Shown: positions 53,432-62,326, counted from the stretch's first letter. The stretch is DNA of 64,000 bases from Anaerotignum propionicum (GCF_024461735.1 NZ_JANGAD010000004.1:1-64000), one strand, 5' to 3'. Made by a program: numbers and translations. The notes: generated from the letters alone by a model not told the origin.

Positions 53432-53893
53432 ATGGAGTTTCAGTCAAAATTTTGTGTGGAATTAAAATCTATTGTCAATTCTATTTGCAGACAAATCGCC
53501 CAACAGCCAAGTAATAAAGAAGCAGAAAACTTAACTACAATGCAGATTTGGATTATTCACTATCTTTATGACAATCAGGATAGAGATGTTTTTCAAAGGG
53601 ATTTAGAAGCTGATTTTAATATTAGAAGATCAACTGTATCAGGTATTCTGCAGATTTTAGAAAGAAAAGGATATATCACAAGACAAAACGTTGCTCATGA
53701 CGCAAGGTTAAAAAAAATAACCCTTACAGAAGATGCAAATCGTCTTTACCGTGATATCTTACAACAGCTTTGTCTTATGGAACAGAAAATGACAAAAAAT
53801 ATTTTGGATGAAGAGTGGATGGTTTTTTATAAGGTGCTTGAGAAAATAAAAGAAAATTTGGTTGATTTGAAAAAAAACGAGATGGACAAATAA
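53432..53893 (+). CDS. MarR-family transcriptional regulator
   Basis: 153 residues from ATG 53432, with GGAGGTGA upstream. Winged-helix signature: FQRDLEADFNIRRSTVSGIL, LERKGYITRQNVAHDARLKK, ITLTEDANRLYRDIL. MarR proteins bind palindromic sites as dimers and are usually released by small ligands. The inverted repeat just ahead is its probable operator. It precedes ftsH by 58 bases on the same strand with no terminator, so it likely controls ftsH too. Confidence 0.92.
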   Translation: MEFQSKFCVELKSIVNSICRQIAQQPSNKEAENLTTMQIWIIHYLYDNQDRDVFQRDLEADFNIRRSTVSGILQILERKGYITRQNVAHDARLKKITLTEDANRLYRDILQQLCLMEQKMTKNILDEEWMVFYKVLEKIKENLVDLKKNEMDK

Positions 53894-53951
53894 ATACATA
53901 ACAATCAATGTTTGTGAGAGACCGGGGAAGAAAAGAAAGAGAGTGAACTAT

Positions 53952-55802
53952 ATGGAGAATAAAAAGAAGCCGTTTATATATTATTGGATATTGGCCTTAT
54001 TGGCCATGTTTCTTTTCAACACCTTTTTATTACCTTTGTTTACAAAGGATGCAATGGAAAAGGTAAGCTATGATGTGTTTTTAAGTGATTTAAAAAATGA
54101 AAATGTCAGTGAAGTGCAGGTTAATGAAGATAATATATATTTTATTTTAAAAGGAACCAAGGATGGGGAGACCGGAGTTCAGCCGGAGAAGGTTTATGTA
54201 ACCAGCCGTATGGATGATAGCATGCTTGTTGATCGGTTGGACAATGCTGGGGTTAAGTTTAACGAAGTAAAGCCGAAAGAATTTTCACCACTTATTAGCA
54301 CCGTGGTCATGTTAGTTGTATTTGCTTTGTTCTGGCGATTTGTTATGAGTAAGATGATGGGAAAGATGGGCGGCATGGGTGGTAACGCCATGTCCTTTGG
54401 TAAGTCCAACGCAAAGGTTTATGTGAAAGCTCAAACAGGAAAGACCTTCGTAGACGTGGCTGGACAGGATGAGGCAAAGGAAGCCCTCACCGAAATAGTT
54501 GATTTCCTTCACAACCCATTTAAATATACGGTGGTTGGGGCGAAAATGCCAAAGGGTGCCTTATTGGTAGGACCTCCGGGAACAGGAAAAACTCTTTTGG
54601 CACAAGCTGTCGCCGGAGAAGCAAATGTACCATTTTTCTCCATATCCGGCTCGGAGTTTGTTGAAATGTTTGTTGGTATGGGTGCTGCCAAAGTGAGAGA
54701 TTTATTTAAACAGGCTAACGAAAAAGCACCTTGCATTGTATTTATTGATGAAATTGATACCATTGGCAAAAAGCGTGATGGCGGAAATGGAATGGGTGGC
54801 AATGATGAAAGAGAGCAGACATTAAATCAGCTTTTAACGGAAATGGATGGGTTTGACGGCAAAAAAGGTGTTGTCATTTTGGCGGCTACAAACAGACCGG
54901 AAACATTGGATAAAGCATTGCTTCGTCCTGGTCGCTTTGATAGACGTATCCCTGTGGAATTGCCTGATTTACAAGGAAGAGAGTCCATTCTAAAGGTTCA
55001 TGCACAAAAAGTAACCATGGAAGATAACATTGATTTTGGTCCGATTGCAAGGGCGACAGCCGGTGCATCTGGGGCTGAGCTTGCAAATATTATTAACGAG
55101 GGTGCCCTAAGAGCCGTTCGCTTGGGTCGTTCTAAAGTAAGTCAAAGCGATTTAGAGGAGAGTGTAGAGGTAATTTTAGCAGGCTATCAACGAAAAGGTG
55201 CAGTTGTTTCCAAGCATGAAAAGGAGATTATCGCCTATCACGAAGTGGGACATGCACTGGTTGCGGCAAAGCAGAAAAATTCTGCTCCGGTTCACAAAAT
55301 TACCATTATCCCAAGAACCTCAGGAGCCCTCGGCTACACTATGCAGGTAGACGAAGGAGAATTTTTCCTTATGGATCGGGAAAAAGCTTTTAATAAAATT
55401 GCAACTTTAACAGGTGGACGTGTTGCAGAGGAAATATGTTTTAGCTCTATTACCACTGGCGCTTCTAATGATATTGAGCAGGCAACCCGAATGGCAAGAG
55501 CCATGATTACCCGCTATGGCATGAGTGAAGAGTTTGGCATGGTAGCTCTGGAAACGGTGAATAATCAATATTTGGGTGGGGATACCACACTGGCATGCTC
55601 TAACGAAACCGCCGCAAAAATTGACAAAGCTGTCATTGAAATGATAAGGGAAGCCCATGACAAAGCGTATGGGATAATCTCGGAAAACAGAGAAAAGATG
55701 GATGAAATTGCTGCATACCTTCTGGAAAAAGAAACGATAACCGGGGACGAATTTATGGAGATTCTAAACGGTGAAAAGAAAGAAAGAGACGAAGAACTAT
55801 AG
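53952..55802 (+). CDS. ftsH: ATP-dependent zinc metalloprotease FtsH
   Basis: 616 residues. Two membrane helices (about 8-28 and 115-135) bracket an extracellular domain. AAA+ module with Walker A GPPGTGKT, Walker B CIVFIDEIDTIG and second region of homology TNRPETLDKALLRPGRFDRR. Zinc site HEVGH at about 425 (AYHEVGHALV). It degrades misassembled membrane and some regulatory proteins. ATG 53952 chosen; a GTG at 53943 is possible. Sits behind a MarR gene, an unusual regulator for ftsH. Confidence 0.96.
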   Translation: MENKKKPFIYYWILALLAMFLFNTFLLPLFTKDAMEKVSYDVFLSDLKNENVSEVQVNEDNIYFILKGTKDGETGVQPEKVYVTSRMDDSMLVDRLDNAGVKFNEVKPKEFSPLISTVVMLVVFALFWRFVMSKMMGKMGGMGGNAMSFGKSNAKVYVKAQTGKTFVDVAGQDEAKEALTEIVDFLHNPFKYTVVGAKMPKGALLVGPPGTGKTLLAQAVAGEANVPFFSISGSEFVEMFVGMGAAKVRDLFKQANEKAPCIVFIDEIDTIGKKRDGGNGMGGNDEREQTLNQLLTEMDGFDGKKGVVILAATNRPETLDKALLRPGRFDRRIPVELPDLQGRESILKVHAQKVTMEDNIDFGPIARATAGASGAELANIINEGALRAVRLGRSKVSQSDLEESVEVILAGYQRKGAVVSKHEKEIIAYHEVGHALVAAKQKNSAPVHKITIIPRTSGALGYTMQVDEGEFFLMDREKAFNKIATLTGGRVAEEICFSSITTGASNDIEQATRMARAMITRYGMSEEFGMVALETVNNQYLGGDTTLACSNETAAKIDKAVIEMIREAHDKAYGIISENREKMDEIAAYLLEKETITGDEFMEILNGEKKERDEEL

Positions 55803-55864
55803 ACCTTGGGCTTCGCCAAAATCTTTTGAAAAAAAGCAAGAGCCAAAAACTTTTATAAAAAATA

Positions 55865-55895
55865 GGGTGTCGACAAAGTTGACACTCTCTTTTTT
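55865..55895 (+). terminator. Terminator of marR-ftsH
   Basis: GGGTGTCGAC-AAA-GTTGACACTC stem (one G-U) followed by TCTTTTTT. Confidence 0.82.
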
Positions 55896-55978
55896 AAGCG
55901 TTTATTTAAATATTCTTGCATAGTTTTAAAAGTATTTGAATCTCTAGGATAGCCAATGAGGTATGGAAAATTTGTAAC

Positions 55979-56014
55979 AAAAAAAGGGGTGTCTACGATG
56001 TAGGCACCCCTTTA
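55979..56014 (-). terminator. Terminator of the regulator/metallo-beta-lactamase operon
   Basis: Stem AAAGGGGTGTCTAC / GTAGGCACCCCTTT with 3-base loop and one mismatch; on the minus strand it ends in eight T. Confidence 0.82.
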
Positions 56015-56097
56015 AAGTTTAAGGACAATTGGCATAGAAGTGCTGTTTGTTCCAAAGATAGTTTTAGGATGGAATTGCTGACCCAAATGGCTTTGAT

Positions 56098-57363
56098 TCA
56101 CCCAGCTAGCGCTTGCTTTTTATCCCCTGCATCCCCTAAGACAACAGGGTTGTTTGTTTGAAAGGAAAGGCTGTGTCCGTCGGTTTTCATAATAATTGTA
56201 CCACTGCGGAAGGTTCCGTAAACGGTAGCTCCACTATTAAAATAACGCTCCAAAACAGCTTTATGGGGATGACCATAGCTGTTTCCCTTCCCGGCGGAGA
56301 TAATAACGTATTCGGGTTTTAGCACATCTAAAAAATTTTGGGATGATGACGTTTTAGAACCGTGATGACCAGCTTTTAATACGTTTACCTTGCCAAATTT
56401 AGAAAGGGAAGTTGCCTCTGCTTCCTGCTCCATATCTCCAGTAAATAAAACAGAAACTTCGCCATAATTTAATTGTGTCACAACACTATTATCATTGGAA
56501 TCTTTATAGTCGTCACCTGTTTCTATGATTTTCAGACTGGCACCATTGCCTAAATCAAGAACCATATCATCATCATATAGTACTTTACAATTAGGCTCGT
56601 TCTGGGCGGCCTGCCAATAATCTTCATAGGTTTTGGTATCTTTTGTGGCGCCGCTGTCTATAATTTTGGATACATCATAGGCCTTTATCACATCATCTAA
56701 ACCGCCGATATGGTCAGCATCAGGATGGGTGGCAATCACCAAATCCAGATTTCCGTCAATATAATCTTTCAGATAAGTCACAATAGCCTTTCCATCCTTA
56801 TTATTTCCACCATCTATAAGAACTTCAAAATCTTGATTATCTATCAAAATGGCATCCCCTTGCCCTACATCAATAAAATGCACCGTTAATATGCCGTCTA
56901 TTTCTTGGGTAATGCCCAGTATATTCTTTTTTCCATCCCAACTAACTTTTGCACCAAAGGCCTCCAAAACAGAGCGAATTGGCAGGTAGGTGCGGCCGTC
57001 CTTTACAAGGGCACAGGTATCTGTAGTCTTTTGTATACCATTTATGACCAAGTAATTCTTTCCGATGGGAACCTGTACCGTGGTGTTTTCCTTTATTAGT
57101 GTCACTGTTTTTTCTGCTTCATTCCATGCAGTTTCACAGCCAAAGGCCTCCATAGTTGCCCGTAAGGGAACCTGCATCCGTCCATTGCTATCCGTAAAGG
57201 GATAGCCTGTACCTGTTGAAAAGGGAATATTCTGATTATTGATATAAACAGAAGCCATAGGTGGAGCCGCATAGACAATTCCAATAAATAAGTAAAAGCC
57301 AATAAGAACAATGCCAAAATTGATGCATTTTCTTCCATGCTTTTTACTCCAATGATTTCTCAT
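56098..57363 (-). CDS. Secreted stalk-domain metallo-beta-lactamase-fold hydrolase (ComEC MBL-like)
   Basis: 421 residues. Signal peptide or N-anchor at about 14-33 (INFGIVLIGFYLFIGIVYAA). Copper-amine-oxidase-N-like stalk at about 36-155, with two units (MQVPLRATMEAFGCETAW; TYLPIRSVLEAFGAKVSW). Metallo-beta-lactamase fold from about 160: HFIDVGQGDAILI, zinc motif THPDADHIGG, VLFTGDMEQEAE, LKAGHHGSKTS. This is the MBL type found at the C-terminus of ComEC, here as a separate outward-facing protein. Starts at the stop of the regulator gene (TAATG overlap). Nuclease or phosphodiesterase activity is possible; substrate unknown. Confidence 0.85.
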   Translation of the reverse strand: MRNHWSKKHGRKCINFGIVLIGFYLFIGIVYAAPPMASVYINNQNIPFSTGTGYPFTDSNGRMQVPLRATMEAFGCETAWNEAEKTVTLIKENTTVQVPIGKNYLVINGIQKTTDTCALVKDGRTYLPIRSVLEAFGAKVSWDGKKNILGITQEIDGILTVHFIDVGQGDAILIDNQDFEVLIDGGNNKDGKAIVTYLKDYIDGNLDLVIATHPDADHIGGLDDVIKAYDVSKIIDSGATKDTKTYEDYWQAAQNEPNCKVLYDDDMVLDLGNGASLKIIETGDDYKDSNDNSVVTQLNYGEVSVLFTGDMEQEAEATSLSKFGKVNVLKAGHHGSKTSSSQNFLDVLKPEYVIISAGKGNSYGHPHKAVLERYFNSGATVYGTFRSGTIIMKTDGHSLSFQTNNPVVLGDAGDKKQALAG

Positions 57364-58790
57364 TATTTTGAGCCCCCTTCTTGGTTATATTCTTTTTTCA
57401 GGTAGTAAGCTACTTTGTAATAGGGCAGGTCGTATCCCATTTCTGTCAAGCGGTTGGAAATTTTTCTGGGGCCATCTCCATTTTGATAGCGTTCAAATAT
57501 AAATTGAGCAACATCCTCAGTTATTTTATTGGAGGGGGGCAGGGAATCATTTTTTTCTGTCTCCGATTTATCTGAAACATCAAAGGGGATATGCTCCAGT
57601 CCAACAGTGGTGGTAATATCTGTTTTCTCCCCGATATCCTCAATTAATGGGGATGAGGCATCAATACTATAATTGATAACATCGCGCATTTGTCGGATAT
57701 TTCTTGGATAAACGGCATTTAACAAAGCATGCTTCGCCTGTGGTGTAAACACCACGTGATAGTGGATTTTTCTTGCTTCCCAAACAGCAGTTTCATATTT
57801 TTTCACAAAGTGCAAAAAGAGCTGCTCTTTTTCCTCTAAGGAACGTTCTTGCAAGGAAGGCAAATACATTTCATATTGCCCCAACCGCTGATAAAGCTCG
57901 GGGAGAAAGACCTCGTGAAGGTTTTTGGTGGATGCGGCAATGACGATAACATTGATATCAACTTCCCTTGTATCTCCAATACGACGGATTTTCCCCGATT
58001 CGATTGCTTTCAAAAGAAGGTTCTGATAATTTTCAATGGTATGGGCTTCATCTAAAAAAAGAATTCCGCCGTTTGCTTGCTCAAAAAGACCTTTTTTCTT
58101 TTTTGAACCTGTATACGCTCCTTCTACAGAACCGAAGATTTCCATAGCTGCAATATCCGGGTTTGTAAACTGTGCACAGTTGATTTCGATAAAAGGTGCA
58201 TTTTTGCTGATTACACCAATTTCTTTGGCATAGTTATAAATTAAATTTGCCAGCATGGTTTTACCTGTGCCTGATGCCCCTGTAATGATAGAATGACGAG
58301 GGCCTCCTAAAGAGCCAACAATTTTTTTAGCTTGTCTAAACACACTTTGCATGGTTCCCAGATGAACCACATGGTTAAAATCACCCTCTGGTCTGGTGAG
58401 TTTTACTTGTATTTCCAATTGTTTGATTTTGCTGTTTAACTGATCCAGCTCCTGAATATCCTGAAAAACAGAAAAAGCCCCTAAAAATTTACCATTGTGG
58501 ACAATGGGATAGGAGTTTACGATATATTTCTTTGGAGGAACAAAATGAATGGTTTTATCCAAAACAGGCTTGCGGTCTTGCAAAACAGTCAAAAGGACTG
58601 CGGCAGGATAAAAATCTGTTATTGGTTTACCAATCATCTCTTCCTTGGTTTTTCCAGCATAATTTGCGCTGATCTCATTTACATAAACAAGAATACCATC
58701 TGTATCTACCACATTTACCCCGTCATTGATGCGATCCAACACATCAGGGAGAATATCCAGAGATAAAAACAGCTCTTTTGTCAGTCTCAT
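57363..58790 (-). CDS. PAS-AAA+ transcriptional regulator, sigma-54-activator type
   Basis: 475 residues. PAS domain at about 12-115 (INDGVNVVDTDGILVYVNEI), coiled coil 115-130, AAA+ central domain: Walker A GASGTGKT, EINCAQF, the sigma-54 contact loop GAYTGS (consensus GAFTGA), Walker B GGILFLDEAH. C-terminal DNA-binding-like helices GPRKISNRLTEMGYDLPYYK. It would activate a sigma-54 promoter after sensing a signal through PAS. A perfect sigma-54 site lies divergently 130 bases away ahead of the acyl-CoA dehydrogenase operon. GAGGTG upstream of ATG 58790. Confidence 0.9.
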   Translation of the reverse strand: MRLTKELFLSLDILPDVLDRINDGVNVVDTDGILVYVNEISANYAGKTKEEMIGKPITDFYPAAVLLTVLQDRKPVLDKTIHFVPPKKYIVNSYPIVHNGKFLGAFSVFQDIQELDQLNSKIKQLEIQVKLTRPEGDFNHVVHLGTMQSVFRQAKKIVGSLGGPRHSIITGASGTGKTMLANLIYNYAKEIGVISKNAPFIEINCAQFTNPDIAAMEIFGSVEGAYTGSKKKKGLFEQANGGILFLDEAHTIENYQNLLLKAIESGKIRRIGDTREVDINVIVIAASTKNLHEVFLPELYQRLGQYEMYLPSLQERSLEEKEQLFLHFVKKYETAVWEARKIHYHVVFTPQAKHALLNAVYPRNIRQMRDVINYSIDASSPLIEDIGEKTDITTTVGLEHIPFDVSDKSETEKNDSLPPSNKITEDVAQFIFERYQNGDGPRKISNRLTEMGYDLPYYKVAYYLKKEYNQEGGSK

Positions 58791-58827
58791 AAAAGTTACA
58801 CCTCAATTTTGTGAGAAATTAATATTA

Positions 58828-58844
58828 TAACAATTACTTTGTTA
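58828..58844. promoter_or_regulatory. Candidate enhancer site TAACAA-N5-TTGTTA
   Basis: Perfect 6-bp inverted repeat with a 5-base centre, about 75-90 bases upstream of the sigma-54 promoter and 38 bases ahead of the regulator start codon; suitable for an activator binding both. Confidence 0.5.
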
Positions 58845-58918
58845 CATTCTAACATTTATTGCAACAATTATCTATCATTAAATTTAGATTTCAGCGTAAA
58901 ATCAGTAAAGGGCTTGTT

Positions 58919-58934
58919 TGGCACGGTAATTGCT
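58919..58934 (+). promoter_or_regulatory. Sigma-54 promoter of the acyl-CoA dehydrogenase-etfBA operon
   Basis: TGGCACGGTAATTGCT agrees with the sigma-54 consensus TGGCACG-N4-TTGCW at every defined base; the invariant GG (58920-58921) and GC (58932-58933) are 10 bases apart. Start of transcription would be near 58945. Confidence 0.88.
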
Positions 58935-59008
58935 GATAATATATAATCGTTAGAGAAATAACAATTTAGTATGCTAAATATGAAAATGATTTAAGGAGGA
59001 ACAAGTTT

Positions 59009-60151
59009 ATGGAGTTTGGCTATTCTAAAGAGCACGTTTTACTGCGAGATCTTTACAGAAAGTTCGCCGAAACAGAGGTTAAACCTTTGGCAGAAGAGCT
59101 TGATGAAGAAGAGAGATTTCCTGTGGAATCGATAAGCAAGCTGGCAAGATTCGGGTTTATGGGTATTCCATTCCCTAAAGAATATGGCGGCGCTGGCGGA
59201 GATTATTTATCTTACTCGATGGCAGTGGAAGAGCTTGGTAAAGTTTGCGCAACAACATCAGTAATTGTTTCTGCCCACACATCTTTGTGTGCTGGCCCAA
59301 TCTATATGTTTGGTACTGAGGAGCAGAAGCAGAAATATTTGGTACCTTTGGCTAAGGGTGAAAAATTGGGTGCTTTTGGTTTAACTGAACCCAGTGCAGG
59401 TACTGATTCCTCCATGCAGCAGACAACAGCAAAGCTGGATGGCGATGAATATGTTTTGAATGGCACAAAGGTGTTCATTACTAACGCAGGCTATGCAGAA
59501 ATTTATGTAATTATCGCAATGACAGATAAAGCAAAGGGCAACCGTGGTATTTCTGCATTTATCGTGGAAAAAGATACACCCGGTTTCTCTATCGGCAAAA
59601 AGGAAAGAAAAATGGGCATTCGTGGTTCCGCAACCTGTGATCTGATTATGGAAAACTGCCGTATCCCCAAAGAAAATCTTTTGGGTAAAGAAGGACAAGG
59701 CTTCAAAATTGCAATGCAGACATTGGATGGCGGACGTATCGGTATCGCTTCCCAGGCATTGGGTATCGCAGAAGGCGCAATTGAAGAATGCGTTAAATAT
59801 GTAATGGAAAGAAAGCAGTTCAAAAAGAAAATTGGTCAGTTCCAGAACACACAGTTTGAATTGGCTGATATGGCAACAAAGGTGGAAGCTACAAAGCTTT
59901 TGATTTACAAAGCAGCTTGTGAAAAAGATGCTCATAGACCTTACAGCCACCTTTCTGCTATGGCAAAATACATGGCAGGCTCTACAGCAAGCGATGTAAC
60001 AAGAAGATGCGTTCAGTTATTCGGTGGATATGGTTATACAAGAGATTACCCTATGGAAAGAATGATGCGTGACGCAAAAATCACAGAAATCTACGAAGGT
60101 ACATCCGAAGTGCAGAAAATGGTTATCTCCAGCTGGTTAGGCTTGAAATAA
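59009..60151 (+). CDS. Short-chain acyl-CoA dehydrogenase
   Basis: 380 residues. Normal acyl-CoA dehydrogenase architecture: N-terminal helical domain, FAD-binding LGAFGLTEPSAGTDSS and VFITNAGYAEIYV, C-terminal helical domain with LFGGYGYTRDYPMERMMRDA. The catalytic glutamate is in IYEGTSEVQ (about 367). Two electron-transfer flavoprotein genes follow, as in clostridial butyryl-CoA or acryloyl-CoA reductase complexes, where the enzyme works in the reductive direction. Chain length is not decidable here. Codon use is strongly biased (ATC, GGT, CGT, ACA), suggesting high expression. RBS AAGGAGGAA. Behind a sigma-54 promoter. Confidence 0.93.
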   Translation: MEFGYSKEHVLLRDLYRKFAETEVKPLAEELDEEERFPVESISKLARFGFMGIPFPKEYGGAGGDYLSYSMAVEELGKVCATTSVIVSAHTSLCAGPIYMFGTEEQKQKYLVPLAKGEKLGAFGLTEPSAGTDSSMQQTTAKLDGDEYVLNGTKVFITNAGYAEIYVIIAMTDKAKGNRGISAFIVEKDTPGFSIGKKERKMGIRGSATCDLIMENCRIPKENLLGKEGQGFKIAMQTLDGGRIGIASQALGIAEGAIEECVKYVMERKQFKKKIGQFQNTQFELADMATKVEATKLLIYKAACEKDAHRPYSHLSAMAKYMAGSTASDVTRRCVQLFGGYGYTRDYPMERMMRDAKITEIYEGTSEVQKMVISSWLGLK

Positions 60152-60227
60152 TTTTGCTATAGATGTGTTTTCCGGTGTAAGAAAACAATCCTAAAGATTC
60201 CAAAATATGAAAGGAGAAACTTTTCCT

Positions 60228-61019
60228 ATGAAAATAGTTGTTTGTATCAAGCAGGTACCTGATACCGTAGAAGTAAAGATTGATCCAAAAACAGGCACAC
60301 TGATTCGTGACGGTGTTCCCTCTATTATTAACCACGACGATAAGACAGGCATTGAAGCTGCCTTGACATTGAAAGAAAAAATAGGTGGCACAGTTACCGT
60401 TGTATCCATGGGCCCTCCTCAGGCAGATATTGCCTTGAGAGAAGCATTGGCTATGGGTTGTGACGAAGCGTATTTGGTTTCCGCAAGAGAATTCGGTGGT
60501 TCCGATACATATGCTACATCCGGAATTTTGGCTGCAGCTTTAGATAAAATTGGCTATGATGTTATTATCACAGGCCGTCAGGCAATCGATGGTGACACAG
60601 CACAGGTTGGTCCTCAGATTGCTGAAAAATTGCACTTACCTCAGGTTTCTTATGTAGAAGAACTGGTAGATGCAGGAGCAGATTATGTTACTGTAAAAAG
60701 ACAGTTTGAAGATGGCTACCACATTGTGAAGGTAAAAACACCTTGTCTTTTGACTGCCATTGCAGAATTAGCTGAGCCTAGATATATGTCCGTTGGCGGC
60801 GTATTCGAAGCATATACCAAAGAAATCAAAACCATTGGCTTTGAAGAATTGAAGGATGGTTTGGAATTGGATATGATTGGTTTGAAGGGATCCCCTACAA
60901 ACGTATACAAATCCTTCACAAAGGAAATGAAGGGTGCAGGTACCGTATTGAACGACCTTACACCTGAACAGGCTGTAGAAGCAATTGTGAACAAATTGGA
61001 AGAAAAATTCATTATCTAA
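60228..61019 (+). CDS. etfB: Electron transfer flavoprotein beta subunit
   Basis: 263 residues, MKIVVCIKQVPDTVEVKID start with AAAGGAG 12 bases upstream. ETF beta signature in TVVSMGPPQADIALREALAM, DVIITGRQAIDGDTAQVGPQ. Size and sequence fit the larger ETF beta of fermentative anaerobes, some of which bifurcate electrons between ferredoxin and acyl-CoA; bifurcation is inference. Same operon as the dehydrogenase. Confidence 0.95.
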   Translation: MKIVVCIKQVPDTVEVKIDPKTGTLIRDGVPSIINHDDKTGIEAALTLKEKIGGTVTVVSMGPPQADIALREALAMGCDEAYLVSAREFGGSDTYATSGILAAALDKIGYDVIITGRQAIDGDTAQVGPQIAEKLHLPQVSYVEELVDAGADYVTVKRQFEDGYHIVKVKTPCLLTAIAELAEPRYMSVGGVFEAYTKEIKTIGFEELKDGLELDMIGLKGSPTNVYKSFTKEMKGAGTVLNDLTPEQAVEAIVNKLEEKFII

Positions 61020-61057
61020 TTTGAATTAGATAGGAAATTTTTCTTATACATAAAATG

Positions 61058-61081
61058 TGCCGTAAAAACAGTTGAACGGCA
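61058..61081 (+). repeat. Small intercistronic hairpin between etfB and etfA
   Basis: TGCCGT / ACGGCA stem with a 12-base loop, no T-run; may set relative mRNA stability. Confidence 0.45.
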
Positions 61082-61155
61082 AAGGGTCAGGGCATTTTCT
61101 AGACAAGCCGGGCTATGTTTAGTAAGATGCTGAAAAATTTAAGGAGGAAACACCT

Positions 61156-62208
61156 ATGAGCAAAGGTATTTTTGTAGTAATAGAGCAAAGAAGCGGCAAG
61201 GTTCAGAACGTAGGCCTTGAGCTGATCGGCGAATCCACCAGATTGAAAGAAGACCTCAAGGATGAAGTAGTTGCTGTCCTGTTGGGTCATGAAATTGAAG
61301 GTCAGGTTGACAAACTTTTCCACTATGGTGCAGACAAGGTTATCCTTGTTGACAGCCCTTATTTGAAAGAGTATGTAACAGAGCCTTATACAAAAGCTAT
61401 CACAGCTATCGCTAAGGAATATGATCCTGAAATCATGCTGTTTGGTGCATCTTCCATCGGCCGTGACGTGGCTCCTCGTGTAGCTAGCCGTGTAAAAACA
61501 GGTTTGGTTGCAGATACAACAGGCTTGAGAATGGCAAAGACAGAAGAAGAATATGCTAAGGAAGCAGCTATGGGTTGTGAAGATCCTACAAGAGCACTTC
61601 TTATGACTCGTCCTGCATTCGGTGGTAACATCATGGCAACATTGATGTGCCCTAGAACAAAACCTCAGATGGCAACAGTACGTCCTGGTGTTATGAAGAG
61701 AATTGCAAAAGACACAACAAGAACAGGCCAATTAATCAAATTCAACGTTGATTTTACAGACGCTGATATGAACGTTGAGATTCTTGAAGTTGTTAAGGCT
61801 GACAAGAAGGCTGTTGATTTGACAGAAGCAAAATTGATCGTATCCGGTGGCCGTGGTATTGGCGGTGCACAGGGCTTCGATTTAATCAGAGACGTAGCAG
61901 ATGCATTGGGCGCAGAAGTTGGTTCTTCCAGAGCATGTGTTGACGCTGGTTGGATTGAAAAAGATCGTCAGGTTGGTCAGACAGGTAAGACAGTACGCCC
62001 TGACCTGTACATGGCTTGTGGTATTTCCGGTGCAATTCAGCACGTTGCAGGTATGGAAAACTCCGAATTGGTTATTTCCATCAACAAAAACGACACAGCT
62101 CCCATTTTCGAAGTTTCTGACTTGGGTATCGTTGGTGACGTTAAGGTTATCCTGCCTAAATTGGCTGATGCAATCAGAAAATATAAAGCAGCAAAGGCGA
62201 ACAACTAA
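61156..62208 (+). CDS. etfA: Electron transfer flavoprotein alpha subunit
   Basis: 350 residues. C-terminal FAD domain with IVSGGRGIGGAQGFDLIRDV, GSSRACVDAGWIEKDRQVGQ, YMACGISGAIQHVAGM and SELVISINKND. Carries electrons to or from the acyl-CoA dehydrogenase. Longer N-terminal part than mitochondrial ETF alpha but usual for this anaerobe group. RBS AAGGAGGAAA. Confidence 0.95.
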   Translation: MSKGIFVVIEQRSGKVQNVGLELIGESTRLKEDLKDEVVAVLLGHEIEGQVDKLFHYGADKVILVDSPYLKEYVTEPYTKAITAIAKEYDPEIMLFGASSIGRDVAPRVASRVKTGLVADTTGLRMAKTEEEYAKEAAMGCEDPTRALLMTRPAFGGNIMATLMCPRTKPQMATVRPGVMKRIAKDTTRTGQLIKFNVDFTDADMNVEILEVVKADKKAVDLTEAKLIVSGGRGIGGAQGFDLIRDVADALGAEVGSSRACVDAGWIEKDRQVGQTGKTVRPDLYMACGISGAIQHVAGMENSELVISINKNDTAPIFEVSDLGIVGDVKVILPKLADAIRKYKAAKANN

Positions 62209-62326
62209 GAATTTGTTTGTCGGAGCATAATAAAGCAACGCCGCATAATGCACGGCTGATGATTTATAGGCCGAATTGTGTGCTCAGGTTTCACAAAATA
62301 ATGCGGTATATAACTTAAGAATTTCG

